A DNA stretch of 64,000 nt from Azospirillum oryzae (GCF_900177515.1 NZ_FXAK01000009.1:620001-684000); one strand, 5' to 3'. Positions 1 to 9,375 are shown, counted from the first letter of the stretch. Notes: a model not told the origin generated them from the sequence alone. Translations and numbers: made by a program.

Positions 1-675
1 GGATGGTTCGTCACGTTCGCCAAGGCAGAGCTGCCGGCCGTGTCCAAGCTGGATGATCGCTGGTTCGATCGCGGTGCCGCGCTGACAAACATCAACGTCC
101 TCGGCATCTCCTACAACTTGGACCTCGTCGGACCCAAGCCGCCGAAGAGCTGGGAGGATCTCATCCGTCCGGAGTTCAAGGGCAAGATCACGCTGGGCGA
201 CCCGCGCAACGTGCCGACCTACATGGCAATCTACCGCATTCTGCGCGACGAGTTGGGGCCGGATTACCTAAAGGCGCTGGCGGCGCAGCAGCCGGTGATC
301 TTCGAAAGCATCGTTCCAGGCACGCAGAAGTTGGCGGCCGGTGAATATGCGGTCGCTGTTCCAAACGTCTCCTCGGTTCTCGCTCCGCTCAAGACTCAGG
401 GCGCGCCGATCGATTTCGTCATGCCGCCGCTGACGACTGGGGTGGAATTCATGACCATGCTCTCCCAGGGAGCCGACAGCCCGAAGGCCGCCAAGTGCCT
501 CTACAATTTTCTCTTCACCGAAGCGGGGCAGCAGGCCTTCAGCGGCGCGACCAGCGTTTCTCCCTTCCCGAACATTCCCGGGACGGCACCGCTGCCGGCG
601 AATTACCGCGATCCGAAGATCACCGAGCTTCCCCAACACACCAAGGAAATCCTTGATCTTCTGAAGATCAGGTAA
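1..675 (+). CDS. ABC transporter substrate-binding protein, family 1 (3' part)
   Basis: The reading frame is open from the first base, so the N-terminus and signal peptide lie outside the window. About 224 residues are visible. They resemble the C-terminal lobe of periplasmic family 1 / iron(III)-type binding proteins: a segment reading GISYN followed by 'PKSWEDLIRPEFKGKI', and a late 'AAKCLYNFLFTEAGQQAF' helix typical of AfuA/FbpA/PotD-like receptors. It is followed in the same direction by an ATPase and a fused permease, making a complete importer. Its role is to capture a solute in the periplasm and deliver it to the permease. Substrate (ferric ion, an organic acid, a phosphonate or similar) cannot be decided from this fragment. 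The family is clear; the ligand is not. Confidence 0.9.
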   Translation, partial: GWFVTFAKAELPAVSKLDDRWFDRGAALTNINVLGISYNLDLVGPKPPKSWEDLIRPEFKGKITLGDPRNVPTYMAIYRILRDELGPDYLKALAAQQPVIFESIVPGTQKLAAGEYAVAVPNVSSVLAPLKTQGAPIDFVMPPLTTGVEFMTMLSQGADSPKAAKCLYNFLFTEAGQQAFSGATSVSPFPNIPGTAPLPANYRDPKITELPQHTKEILDLLKIR

Positions 676-789
676 GAGTTGCTATCGCTCCGCTCGGGAG
701 ATGAATGGTCACTGACACGGCATCTCCCTTTTCCTCTTTGCGATCGTCGCTGCGGATCGCAGGGCTCTCCAGCGCACCAGGAGATTTTC

Positions 790-1911
790 ATGGCTGGCGG
801 TTCTCCGTATATACGACTTTCCAACGTGCAAAAGCACTTTGTCCGCCGGAATGGCACCCCGGTACGCGCGATCGACGACATCTCGCTCGACATCCGGAAA
901 GGCGAATTTCTCGTTCTGCTAGGACCGAGCGGCTGCGGGAAAACGAGCCTGCTGCGCTGCATCGCCGGTCTCGAAACGCCGGATTCCGGCTCCGTGGCCA
1001 TTGGCGAGCGGACCGTCTTCGATTCCACGGCCAGGATCAACATCGCGCCGGAGAAGCGGCGCATCGGCATGATGTTTCAATCCTACGCGCTCTGGCCCCA
1101 CATGACGGCCTATGAGAACATCCAGTTTCCGCTGCAGATGCGCGGCGTGGACAAGACGGACGCCGCCGACAAAATCCGGAACGTGCTCACCATGATGCAC
1201 ATCTCGGACATCGCCCAACAACATCCGGGACAGCTCAGCGGCGGACAGCAGCAGCGGATCGCCCTTGCCCGCGCCCTCGTCTGCAGCGACGACCTAATCC
1301 TGTTCGACGAACCACTGTCGAACGTCGATGCGAAGGTGAGGGAGCATCTCCGCTTCGAATTGAGCCTGATGCAGAAGAAGCTCGGCTTCACCGCGATCTA
1401 CGTGACGCATGACCAAGACGAAGCGATGGCGCTGGCCGATCGGATCGTCGTGCTGGGCAACGGGCGGATCGCGCAATGCGGAAAGCCGCAGGACATCTAT
1501 CTGCATCCCGCCAGCATGCGCGTGGCCGAATTCGTCGGCTCGGCGAACTTCCTTAAAGGGACCTTGCTGAGCACGGCGCCGGTCGCCCGGGTCAGGACGG
1601 CGCTCGGCGAACTCACCGTGCCGGGCGAGCAGGTGAAAAGCAGCCAGCGGGACATCGTGGTCATGTCGCGCCCGGAACGCTGGAGCATCAGCGCAACACC
1701 GTCGGAAGCGAATAACGGTTGGCGCGGCAGGGTATCCGCCGTGGCCTTCATGGGAACGCACAACGAATATCTGGTGGATATCGGCGGGCAGCAACTGCGC
1801 GTGCGCGACCAGCGTCCGCAGAGTTTCGATGTCGGCACCGAGGTCTGGTGCTGGATCCGAAGCACGGACCTCCAAGTGCTGGGCGACGATCGCATCGAGA
1901 GGGTCGCCTGA
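790..1911 (+). CDS. ABC transporter ATP-binding protein (Fbp/Pot type)
   Basis: A 373-residue ATPase that powers the importer encoded on either side. Walker A is GPSGCGKTS near residue 45, the signature LSGGQQQR near 145, and Walker B LILFDEP near 165, followed by the switch histidine in 'YVTHDQDEA'. The region after about residue 245 looks like the TOBE domain of CUT1/MOI-type importer ATPases. I start at the ATG at 790, which has AGGAG 7 bases upstream; the longer frame back to 679 lacks conserved sequence. The stop abuts the permease ATG at 1912, so the two are translationally coupled. It belongs to an uptake operon with the binding protein upstream. Confidence 0.94.
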   Translation: MAGGSPYIRLSNVQKHFVRRNGTPVRAIDDISLDIRKGEFLVLLGPSGCGKTSLLRCIAGLETPDSGSVAIGERTVFDSTARINIAPEKRRIGMMFQSYALWPHMTAYENIQFPLQMRGVDKTDAADKIRNVLTMMHISDIAQQHPGQLSGGQQQRIALARALVCSDDLILFDEPLSNVDAKVREHLRFELSLMQKKLGFTAIYVTHDQDEAMALADRIVVLGNGRIAQCGKPQDIYLHPASMRVAEFVGSANFLKGTLLSTAPVARVRTALGELTVPGEQVKSSQRDIVVMSRPERWSISATPSEANNGWRGRVSAVAFMGTHNEYLVDIGGQQLRVRDQRPQSFDVGTEVWCWIRSTDLQVLGDDRIERVA

Positions 1912-3666
1912 ATGTCCCACACCCCTGCCTCCTCGCTTCCGCCTCCGGCGATCCCCAAGCGGTGCTTTCCCAAGAGATTGCGGGACATCAACCTATTCTC
2001 TCCGATCGCCCTTTTGATCTCGCTGGCGACCTGCACCCTGATCGTCTATCCGATGATCGTCGTCATCCTCAATGTCTTCATCGCCGACGGGTCTTCGACG
2101 CTGACTCTGCTCCACCAGATCGTCGACGACCGGATCGTTGGTGTGCTTTTCAATACTGTCGCGGTCATCGGCGCGTCGGTGATCGTCGCCACTGTCATCG
2201 GTTCGCTGTTCGCATGGCTTGTCGAACGCACCGACATCGGCATGAAGGGCCTGACGCGCTTCCTGCCGATGCTCCCCGTGCTGGTTCCGCCAATCGCCGG
2301 CGCGATCGGGTGGGTCCTTCTGGCGTCTCCCCGTTCTGGCTTCCTGAACCGCTGGGCGCTCAGCCTCGGATCGATGCTCGGGATCGAAAGCACCCAGGCC
2401 GTCATCAACATCTATTCCTGGGGCGGGCTGGTCTTCGTCTTCTCGATCTATCTCCTGCCCAATGTCTTCCTCAGCGTTTCCAGCCATCTGAAGAATCTCG
2501 ACCCCGCGATCGAGGAGGCCGCCCGGATGAGCGGAGCGGGCGCCTGGCAAACCCTGACGAAAGTCACGATTCCATCGGTGAAGCCGGCTGTCATGGCGGG
2601 GATGATCCTGGCCCTGATCATGGGCCTGTCCCTGTTCTCGTTGCCGGCAGTCATCGGCATGCCGGCGGACGTCGAGCTGCTGGCCGTGCGGATCGTCAAG
2701 CTCATGACCGCCAGCTATCCGCCGCAGACCGGAACCGCGCTGATGCTGGCACTGATCGTCGCGGTGGTGATCGGAAGCGCGTGGTGGGCTCAATCCCGCA
2801 TACTCGCCGGCAGGAATTTTTCCACCATCGGCGGCCGGGGACTTCGCACGGCGGAGATAAAGCTCGGCATCTACAGGACGCCGGCACAAATTCTCCTTCT
2901 CCTTTATCTCGCGGTGTCGTCGGTGCTGCCCTTCTTCGCGCTGGTGGTGGTGAGTTTCCAGCCTTTCTGGACGCCAGTCATCCGATTCCAGAATCTCGGC
3001 CTGTCCAACTACAAGAACGTCTTCATCGACACCGCCTATTCCCAGAGCGCCCTGATCAACAGCGTTTTCCTCGGCATGCTCGGCGCGACGGTGGGCATGG
3101 CTCTTGCCGCCGTCATCGCCTTCTTTATCGACCGAAACCGGAAATCCCTAGCGGCGGCGGCGATCGACAGCACGACGAAGCTGCCGGCCGCTGTGTCGCA
3201 CCTCGTCATCGCCATCGCGTTCGTCGTCTCATTTTCCGGTGCGCCTTTCTACCTGCACGGTACCATTCTGATTCTGCTGCTGGCCTATGTCGTGCTGTAC
3301 ATCCCGCAGGCGACGCTGAGCGCCAGCACCGCGCTTTCGCAGGTGGGGCCGCAGTTGTCGGAGGCGGCATTGATGGCCGGCGCCTCCCAGGGACGCGTGT
3401 TCCTTCGCGTCACGTTGCCGCTGATGCTTCCGGGGCTCGTCGCCGGATGGACGTTGCTGTTCGTTCTCATCTCCGGTGACATCACGGCGTCGGCGATGCT
3501 CGCCGGGAGCCGGAATCCGGTTGTCGGCTTTGTGATTCTGGAATTGTGGAGCAACGGTTCGTTCCCCCAGTTGGCCGCCCTCGGCACGGTGATCACCCTG
3601 CTCAGCAGCGCGGTCGTGCTGACGACGATGCATCTGTCCAATCGCGGCATGCGCAACGCACGTTAA
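1912..3666 (+). CDS. ABC transporter permease, fused two-domain (FbpB-like)
   Basis: A 584-residue inner-membrane protein with about twelve hydrophobic segments. It carries two copies of the permease domain: EAA-type cytoplasmic loops are visible at about residue 205 (EEAARMSGAGAW) and about 485 (SEAALMAGASQGR). Such fused permeases form the whole channel with one ATPase pair, as in FbpB- and ThiP-type importers. The start directly follows the ATPase stop. No further transporter gene follows; the next 300 bases are non-coding and hold hairpins that could end this operon. The substrate is unknown. Confidence 0.93.
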   Translation: MSHTPASSLPPPAIPKRCFPKRLRDINLFSPIALLISLATCTLIVYPMIVVILNVFIADGSSTLTLLHQIVDDRIVGVLFNTVAVIGASVIVATVIGSLFAWLVERTDIGMKGLTRFLPMLPVLVPPIAGAIGWVLLASPRSGFLNRWALSLGSMLGIESTQAVINIYSWGGLVFVFSIYLLPNVFLSVSSHLKNLDPAIEEAARMSGAGAWQTLTKVTIPSVKPAVMAGMILALIMGLSLFSLPAVIGMPADVELLAVRIVKLMTASYPPQTGTALMLALIVAVVIGSAWWAQSRILAGRNFSTIGGRGLRTAEIKLGIYRTPAQILLLLYLAVSSVLPFFALVVVSFQPFWTPVIRFQNLGLSNYKNVFIDTAYSQSALINSVFLGMLGATVGMALAAVIAFFIDRNRKSLAAAAIDSTTKLPAAVSHLVIAIAFVVSFSGAPFYLHGTILILLLAYVVLYIPQATLSASTALSQVGPQLSEAALMAGASQGRVFLRVTLPLMLPGLVAGWTLLFVLISGDITASAMLAGSRNPVVGFVILELWSNGSFPQLAALGTVITLLSSAVVLTTMHLSNRGMRNAR

Positions 3667-3708
3667 TCCATCGCCGGTCTCGCACACCCTTTGCCGGGCC
3701 GCGCAACA

Positions 3709-3742
3709 GGCCCTGGAGCGGATGGGAATCCGTTCCAGGGCC
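3709..3742 (+). terminator. Hairpin, possible terminator of ABC operon
   Basis: Arms GGCCCTGGA and TCCAGGGCC pair perfectly around a 16-base loop, 43 bases after the permease stop. There is no T-run, so factor-independent termination is uncertain. A second GC-rich hairpin follows at 3832-3854 (CCTGCCCCG / CGGGGCAGG). Confidence 0.4.
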
Positions 3743-3884
3743 TGATCCATTCCAGCGGAAGCGTCGTCCTTGGCGACACCGCGACGTGAGCGAGCGACGT
3801 CGCCCTGCTCCATCCCGCACTCTGCCCTCGCCCTGCCCCGCCCGGCGGGGCAGGCTCGATCATTGGGGGAAAACCCGACAGGAC

Positions 3885-3915
3885 AAAAAAAAGACCGGAC
3901 GACAAACGCCCGGTC
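3885..3915 (-). terminator. Rho-independent terminator of the porin gene
   Basis: Read leftward, GACCGG and CCGGTC pair around an 11-base loop and are followed at once by a run of eight T (3892 to 3885). It lies 64 bases after the porin stop. Confidence 0.8.
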
Positions 3916-3978
3916 CGCAGTTTCTCTCGCCAGGATGGGGGCGAGAGGGTGAAGGACAACGCAGGAAAAGAGGTTAAA

Positions 3979-5148
3979 TCAGAAGACGAGGACGGTGCGG
4001 GCGATCACAACGTTCGAGTCCACCTTGCGTTCCGCCGCCACGGCTGTGACGTCCTTGTTCTTGGCCTCGATGAAGCTGTACTCGAGCCCCAGCCGCAGTC
4101 CGGGAGCCATTTGGTAGGCGACCCCGGCGGTGTAATAGTCCTGCTCGCGCTTGCCCGCGACGCGCACGTCGCCGGCATCCTGGCCGAAGGTGTAGCCGGC
4201 CCCCAGTACGAAGGCGCCGGTCGTGTATTGCAGACCGACGTTCCACGCTTCGTAATTGTCCTTAAAGGCGGCATTCTTGGCCAAGCCCGATTTGCCGTAG
4301 CCGACATAGCCGCCGCCCAGCACGAAGCCCGCGTAGCCGACCTGGGCGCCGGCCGTGATGCCGTTTAGATCCTCATAGGCGACAGCCCCGGTGTTCTCGT
4401 ACTTGCCGCCGAGATAGCCGGCATTGAACCGGACTCCGACCCCGCTGAACTCGCCGGAATAATTGATGCCGGCTTCCCAGACATTCTGGAGGGTGCCGGC
4501 GCCAGCGCCCGTGGGGCCGGTCAGCCGGTTGACGTCCGTCGCGGAGCTGGTAGCGTGCGGCGTGAAGGCCAGCGCGGCCTGGAAACCGGAGAATTTCGGC
4601 GAGATGTACATGGCCTTGGTCGCGACGTCGCTGAGCGCAGCACCCTGCGTGGTCGAGGTCGCCGCCGGCATATAGGCGAAGGTAGACACGTCCAGCTTGG
4701 TGTTGCCGGCCGACGCGTTGTTGGAGGTCGCCCAGGTCACCGCGGCGTCGTAGATGCCGAGAAAATGAAAATCCACCGGTCGGCTGAAGCTGCCGAACGT
4801 GTCATCGTGCCAGGAGTTGCGCGTTCCCAGATCGAATCGGCCGAACGACCCTTGCAGGAAGATGAAGGACCGGTCCGCGTCCATCGTGCGGTCGCCGTTG
4901 CTCGCGCGAATCCGCATGCGCGCACCGTACTCCAGTCCGTTGTCGGCCTTGGCCGAGGGGATGATGTTGAAGCGCATGCGGTTGCGGAGTTCCGTCGACC
5001 GCAGGCCGCTGTCGTTGTCCTGGTTGATGTAACCGGCTTCCAAATAATAATCGCCGGTAATCTTTATGTCGAATTTCGACTGGGCATAAGCCGATCCACT
5101 CGCCATCAGCACAGAAATGGCGCACACCGCCTGTGATTTCTTCAACAT
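3979..5148 (-). CDS. Outer-membrane porin
   Basis: A 389-residue outer-membrane beta-barrel that would let small solutes diffuse into the periplasm. A signal peptide with an AYAQ cleavage region occupies about residues 1-23, followed by 'FDIKITGDYYLEAGY', alternating polar and hydrophobic strands, and a C-terminal phenylalanine (ARTVLVF), the usual outer-membrane assembly signal. It resembles Gram-negative general porins of alpha- and betaproteobacteria. I chose the ATG at 5148 because GGAGG stands directly ahead of it; the frame extends in-phase to 5214 but that extension spoils the signal peptide. It is a single-gene unit with its own terminator. Specificity is unknown. Confidence 0.9.
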   Translation of the reverse strand: MLKKSQAVCAISVLMASGSAYAQSKFDIKITGDYYLEAGYINQDNDSGLRSTELRNRMRFNIIPSAKADNGLEYGARMRIRASNGDRTMDADRSFIFLQGSFGRFDLGTRNSWHDDTFGSFSRPVDFHFLGIYDAAVTWATSNNASAGNTKLDVSTFAYMPAATSTTQGAALSDVATKAMYISPKFSGFQAALAFTPHATSSATDVNRLTGPTGAGAGTLQNVWEAGINYSGEFSGVGVRFNAGYLGGKYENTGAVAYEDLNGITAGAQVGYAGFVLGGGYVGYGKSGLAKNAAFKDNYEAWNVGLQYTTGAFVLGAGYTFGQDAGDVRVAGKREQDYYTAGVAYQMAPGLRLGLEYSFIEAKNKDVTAVAAERKVDSNVVIARTVLVF

Positions 5149-6007
5149 AGTTTCCTCCATTTTGTGTAAGTTATAGCGCTGTACAACCGGGCAAAGGACG
5201 AATGGGCGTGGCACGCGATGCCGCGCCCGCTCTCATTGCCGCCACAACTGCTGGATCACCGGCGTGCGAGCGTGCCCGCCGGTAATCCAGCCGAAGATTC
5301 TGGGCATACGGATTTCTCGGGCACAGGTTTACCTTGCCGGCCCGGCGTCCGATAGGAACGGACCGGGACAAGGCGAACTGCCGTTGCTGAAGGAGATGCG
5401 GTTTTCCACGGCCTAAAATCGCTTCGTCGCTCCGCTGCGGCAGAGCGGCTCGCAATGCGATCAGGCCATCCTGTCTGTCATGAAGAGCTTCCATTCTCCC
5501 CCTCCAAGGGGGGCTGCGCCTGCGCGACTCTAACGGCCCAACCGGCGGCCCCATCGGAACGACCGGCTTTGGGCAATCGAAGTCGTTCACGGATTGTCCA
5601 CACCGGAGACGATCCGCACAATCGTGCACGGCAGTTGGAGAAGATCACTGAACATGGGAACTAATATATATTAATCCGGAGGACAATCGCGCAAAGCGCG
5701 CCCCTTCGGCGTCTTTGTATAATCCACGTTGCTAATTACTTTTATGTCCAACATTGTACAAAAGGTCAATTATTTTTGGCAGAATCTTTTTCTCGTGCTG
5801 CATATTTGTTGAGTGGATCGAAAAAGGTTGGGATGATCCTGACCGGCTACCAGTCCGGCCATAATCATCCCGACGGATTGCCGCCCCGACGGCAGCCAGG
5901 TCAGCTCACCATTGCAATTGGTCAGTCCTATTTTCGCAAAGTCGGCCTTCCGGATCCACGCTGCCGGCAGGCAGGCACTTTTCACCGCCGGCCGTTGCGG
6001 CCGATCA
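5149..6007. other. 859-base gene-free region upstream of the porin
   Basis: No convincing gene. The first part should carry the porin promoter. A/T-rich stretches occur at 5660-5820, including a perfect TTGTACAA palindrome at 5754-5761; a related TTGTACAG lies near the porin start. A hairpin with a T-run at 5821-5881 serves the leftward gene cluster ending at 6008. A 152-codon leftward frame at 5171-5629 has no recognisable protein features. Confidence 0.6.
5821..5881 (-). terminator. Terminator of the leftward catabolic operon
   Basis: GGGATGAT (5830-5837) pairs with ATCATCCC (5874-5881), with further pairing inside. On the leftward strand the stem is followed by AACCTTTTT. It sits 127 bases after the Gfo/Idh gene stop. 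Confidence 0.65.
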
Positions 6008-7141
6008 TCACGGCAGCGGCCGGTTCGGAGCGTCGACGCTTTCGCGCCGGCCGCTGGCCGACGCCGTCTCAATCACGTCGATCACCTTGTGCAGGGCCAC
6101 CGCATCCTCGAAGGTCGGAGCGGTCCGCGTTCCTTCCCGCAGATCCCGGGCCATCCGCGCATAGAGCCGCGCCACATTACCGGGATTGACGTCTTCGGGC
6201 CAGTTGCCGGACTGGTATTCGGCCGGCAGATCGATCGGCGACATCGTCCGGTCATCGCCGCGTCCGCCCACCAGCCACAACGGCACCTGCTGCGAACCGC
6301 CATGGCGGCCATACAGGCGGAGATCGCCGTCCGTCCCGTTAATTTCCCAGACGAATCCTTCCTTCTCGCGCGGCATGCCGCCACGGTAATGCATCGAGAT
6401 CGGCGCACTGTCGCCGATCACGCCGCAGACGACGACCTGGTCCGGGGCGTCGAAGGGCACCATCTCGCCCGTTTCGGGCAGTTGGATCAGATTGCGCCGG
6501 TTGGTGACGATCGCCGAGATCGCGCTGAAATCGCCCAGCACGTCACGCACCGCGGCAAGCGTGTGCCCCATCGGAATGGTCAGCATGGTCGCGCCGTTCC
6601 GGTTGTCGAGGAGATAGCCCCGGCTCTTGGCGTCTTCGTGGGTGGCGCCCCAGCTCCGACCCCGCGCGCTGATCGTCGACGACAGCACCCGGCCCACATA
6701 GCCTTCCTCGACGAGCGCACGCAAATGGCGCATCTGCGGCGCGACGCGCGCCTGCGTTCCGGCCACGCCCAGCACGCCCTTCCGGCGCACCATCGCCGCC
6801 ATCTCTTCCGCCTCGGCCAGACCGTTGCCGAGCGGCCATTCGCAATAGACATGCTTGCCGGCCTCGACCGCCGCCCTCACCAGTTCGAGGTGGTAGGGCA
6901 CCCGGACCGTCACCGAGACGGCGTCGATGTCCGGCGAGGCCGCCAGGGCCTCGATGTTGTCGAACGCTCGCGGAATCCCGCAGGCGCTGGCGGCGGCCTC
7001 GGCGCTGGCGCGGCTGGTGTTGGCGACGCCGACGACCTCGTACTGGTCCGAAAGGGCCCGCAAGGCTGGAAGATGGGCACGCGCCGCCCAGCTGCGTCCG
7101 GGCTGCAGGCCGACGATGCCGATCCGAATCTTCGCTGTCAT
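6008..7141 (-). CDS. Gfo/Idh/MocA-family oxidoreductase (Gal80-like)
   Basis: A 377-residue NAD(P)-dependent sugar or polyol dehydrogenase family member. The N-terminal Rossmann motif reads GIVGLQPGRSWAAR (residues 8-21), an expanded form seen in Gal80-like members. The usual E-K-P catalytic motif is replaced by CEWPLG near residue 100, so the active-site lysine expected in classical members is absent. That raises doubt about ordinary hydride transfer. It is the last gene of the thiolase-BKACE unit and lies 9 bases after the thiolase stop. It could oxidise a hydroxy compound or act as a ligand sensor; the sequence does not decide. Confidence 0.85.
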   Translation of the reverse strand: MTAKIRIGIVGLQPGRSWAARAHLPALRALSDQYEVVGVANTSRASAEAAASACGIPRAFDNIEALAASPDIDAVSVTVRVPYHLELVRAAVEAGKHVYCEWPLGNGLAEAEEMAAMVRRKGVLGVAGTQARVAPQMRHLRALVEEGYVGRVLSSTISARGRSWGATHEDAKSRGYLLDNRNGATMLTIPMGHTLAAVRDVLGDFSAISAIVTNRRNLIQLPETGEMVPFDAPDQVVVCGVIGDSAPISMHYRGGMPREKEGFVWEINGTDGDLRLYGRHGGSQQVPLWLVGGRGDDRTMSPIDLPAEYQSGNWPEDVNPGNVARLYARMARDLREGTRTAPTFEDAVALHKVIDVIETASASGRRESVDAPNRPLP

Positions 7142-7150
7142 GTCGGCCTC

Positions 7151-8317
7151 CTACCGTACCCGTTCGAGTATGCTGACATAATTGGCGACTGCAGCGCCGC
7201 CCATGTTGAAGATGCCGCCGAAAACCGCGTCGCGCACCTGGATGTCGCCGGCCTCTCCGCACAGCTGCATCGCCGACAGGACGTGCATCGATACGCCGGT
7301 GGCGCCGATCGGATGGCCCTTCGCCTTTAGGCCGCCGGACGGGTTCACCGGCAACCGGCCGCCGGGCTGGGTCCAGCCCTCCTTGATAGCCATGGCCCCT
7401 TTGCCCGTCGGCGTCAGGCCCATCGCCTCGTACTCGATCAGTTCGGCGACGGTGAAACAGTCATGGGTTTCTACGAAGGACAGGTCGTCGAGGCCCAGGC
7501 CGGCCTTGCCGAGGGCCTGCGACCACGCTTCGGCGCACCCTTCGAAACGGATGATGTCGCGCTTGGACATGGGCAGGAAATCCTGCACATGCGCCGTCGA
7601 CCGGAACCCAACCGCGCGCGGCATGGTGGCCGCGGCGTCGCTCGCCATCAGGACGATCGCGGCGGCGCCGTCGGAGACGAGCGAGCAGTCGGTCCGCTTG
7701 AGCGGGCCCGCCACATAGGGATTCCTGTCGCTGACGGCGCGGCAGAAATCATAGCCCAGATCCTTGCGCATCTGGGCGTAGGGGTTGCCCACGCCGTTGC
7801 GGTGGTTCTTGGCCGCGATCATCGCCAGCGCGTCCGACTGGTCGCCGTGCCGCTGGAAATAGAGATCGGCGATCTTGCCAAACACGCCCGCGAAGCCGCC
7901 CGGCGTCTCGCCGTCGTCCGGCAGGTACGACGCCTTGAGCAGATTCTTCCCGATCTCGGGCCCCGGCGTTCTCGACATCTGCTCGACACCGACGACGAGC
8001 ACCGTCCGGGCGCGCTTCGCCTCGATCGACATAATCCCCTGATGGACCGCGGCCGAGCCGGTGGCGCAGGCGTTCTCCACGCGCGTCGCTGGCTTGAACC
8101 GGAAGCCGTCATCGGCCTGGAAGACGAGCGATGCGGTGAAGTCCTGCGCGGAGAAGCCGGCGTTGAAGTGGCCGAGAACCACCTCGTCGACATCCCCGGG
8201 CTCTATCCGGGCATGCGCCAGCGCCTCCCGCGTGGCGCGGACGATCAGGCTCTCGACGGTCTCGGTATCGTGTTTGCCGAAAGGCAGATGGGCCCACCCG
8301 ACAATGCATGCGCTCAT
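7151..8317 (-). CDS. Thiolase-family protein (SCP-x-like)
   Basis: A 388-residue thiolase that would condense or cleave acyl-CoA (3-ketoacyl-CoA plus CoA). The nucleophile cysteine stands in ENACATGSAA near residue 85; HDCFTVAE (about 290) and GGLKAKGHPIGATG (about 335) are the other thiolase blocks. In the final block (NMGGAAVAN) I see no second catalytic cysteine, which fits the SCP-x/archaeal-like subgroup rather than PhaA/FadA. It lies between BKACE and an oxidoreductase on one strand, suggesting the terminal cleavage step of a CoA-dependent degradation. Substrate unknown. Confidence 0.9.
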   Translation of the reverse strand: MSACIVGWAHLPFGKHDTETVESLIVRATREALAHARIEPGDVDEVVLGHFNAGFSAQDFTASLVFQADDGFRFKPATRVENACATGSAAVHQGIMSIEAKRARTVLVVGVEQMSRTPGPEIGKNLLKASYLPDDGETPGGFAGVFGKIADLYFQRHGDQSDALAMIAAKNHRNGVGNPYAQMRKDLGYDFCRAVSDRNPYVAGPLKRTDCSLVSDGAAAIVLMASDAAATMPRAVGFRSTAHVQDFLPMSKRDIIRFEGCAEAWSQALGKAGLGLDDLSFVETHDCFTVAELIEYEAMGLTPTGKGAMAIKEGWTQPGGRLPVNPSGGLKAKGHPIGATGVSMHVLSAMQLCGEAGDIQVRDAVFGGIFNMGGAAVANYVSILERVR

Positions 8318-8378
8318 ACTCTCGATCCTTCAAACTTCGGTCTTCGTCGCCAACCTTCCGCTCCCGCTGAAAGCGGCG

Positions 8379-9305
8379 TCAGAATTCGACCTTGTCGCCG
8401 CCCTTGAGCTGCAGCATCTCGCGCGCCTCGTCCGGCGTCGCAATCGACAGCCCGAGACCCTCGATGATTTTGCGCACCATCCGCACCTGTTCGGCGTTGG
8501 TTTGGGCAAGCTTGCCCGGCCCGGCCCAGAGCGAATCTTCGAGACCGACGCGCACGTTGCCACCCATCGCCGCGGCGATGGCTGCCACTGACATCTGGTG
8601 TTTGCCGGCCCCCAGCACAGACCAGGTGTAATCGGAACCGAACAGCCGGTCGGCCGTCCGCTTCATGTGATAGACGTCGTCGGGATGTGCGCCGATGCCG
8701 CCCAACAGGCCGAAGACGGTCTGGATGAAGAGCGGAGGCTTCACCAGACCACGGTCCAGGAAATGACGCAGCGTGTAGAGATGCGAGGTGTCGTAACATT
8801 CAAACTCGAAGCGCGTCCCGCATTCGCCGAGCGTCGCCAGCGCATATTCGATGTCGGCGAAGGTGTTGCGGAAGATCAGGTCGCGCGAGGATTCGAGCGC
8901 CTTCGGCTCCCAGTCGAACTTCCATTCTTTGTAGCGGTCGAGCATCGGGAAGAGCCCGAGATTCATCGTTCCCAGATTCATCGAGGCGACTTCGGGCTTG
9001 AACCTGGCCGCGGGACGGACCCGCTCCTGCACCGACAACCAGGGCGATCCGCCGCTCGTCAGGTTAACGACCGCGTTGCTGCGCTGCTTGATGATGGGCA
9101 GGAAGCCTTCGAAGGCCTCCGGCGTCTGGTCCGGCTGACCGGTCTCAGGATTGCGGGCGTGAAGATGGATGATCGCGGCCCCGGCCTCGGCCGCCTCGAC
9201 CGCCGAATCCGCGATCTCCTGCGGCGTGATCGGAAGATGCGGCGACATGGTCGGCGTGTGGATCGCGCCCGTGATCGCGCAGGTGATGATGACTTTCCGA
9301 GACAT
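8379..9305 (-). CDS. BKACE (DUF849) beta-keto acid cleavage enzyme
   Basis: A 308-residue member of the 3-keto-5-aminohexanoate cleavage family. These zinc TIM-barrel enzymes convert a beta-keto acid plus acetyl-CoA into acetoacetate and a new acyl-CoA. The metal-binding motif HLHAR lies near residue 48 and the N-terminal KVIITCAITGA and C-terminal VRVGLEDSLW blocks are typical. I start at the ATG at 9305, which has GGGAGGA 7 bases ahead; the longer frame is read-through from the upstream gap. A thiolase follows 61 bases downstream, which suits the acetoacetate formed. The operator-like palindromes at 9367 and 9408 sit upstream. Confidence 0.92.
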   Translation of the reverse strand: MSRKVIITCAITGAIHTPTMSPHLPITPQEIADSAVEAAEAGAAIIHLHARNPETGQPDQTPEAFEGFLPIIKQRSNAVVNLTSGGSPWLSVQERVRPAARFKPEVASMNLGTMNLGLFPMLDRYKEWKFDWEPKALESSRDLIFRNTFADIEYALATLGECGTRFEFECYDTSHLYTLRHFLDRGLVKPPLFIQTVFGLLGGIGAHPDDVYHMKRTADRLFGSDYTWSVLGAGKHQMSVAAIAAAMGGNVRVGLEDSLWAGPGKLAQTNAEQVRMVRKIIEGLGLSIATPDEAREMLQLKGGDKVEF

Positions 9306-9366
9306 GTTCATTCCTCCCCATGGCGGATGAAATGCGGCGGCTTCCGGAATGCGAAACCTGAAAAAC

Positions 9367-9375
9367 GGTCCGACC
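9367..9375. promoter_or_regulatory. FadR/GntR-type operator candidate (BKACE promoter)
   Basis: Perfect GGTCCGACC palindrome, 62 bases upstream of the BKACE start and preceded by an A-run. Part of the dispersed site family described in the findings. Confidence 0.55.

Larger units (their letters stand above)
3667..3978. other. Gene-free gap with hairpins between convergent genes
   Basis: I see no gene here. The gap separates the rightward ABC operon from the leftward porin gene. It holds three inverted repeats: 3709-3742, 3832-3854 and 3893-3915, the last being a good terminator for the porin. Confidence 0.7.

Noticed and set aside
684..720. TGGTC-ACT-GACA near the ABC ATPase start as another operator
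   Set aside because: The half-sites are three bases apart instead of one, so it does not fit the family; the ABC operon is probably outside the regulon.
1719..3479. 586-codon rightward frame over the permease
   Set aside because: It is an alternative frame of the FbpB-like permease; its product is Arg/Pro/His-rich with no membrane helices.
5171..5629. 152-codon leftward frame in the porin upstream gap
   Set aside because: No ribosome site, no family similarity, and Arg/Pro-rich composition typical of non-coding GC-rich DNA.
5718..5723. Perfect TATAAT on the + strand
   Set aside because: No matching -35 element and no rightward gene downstream; the next genes run leftward.
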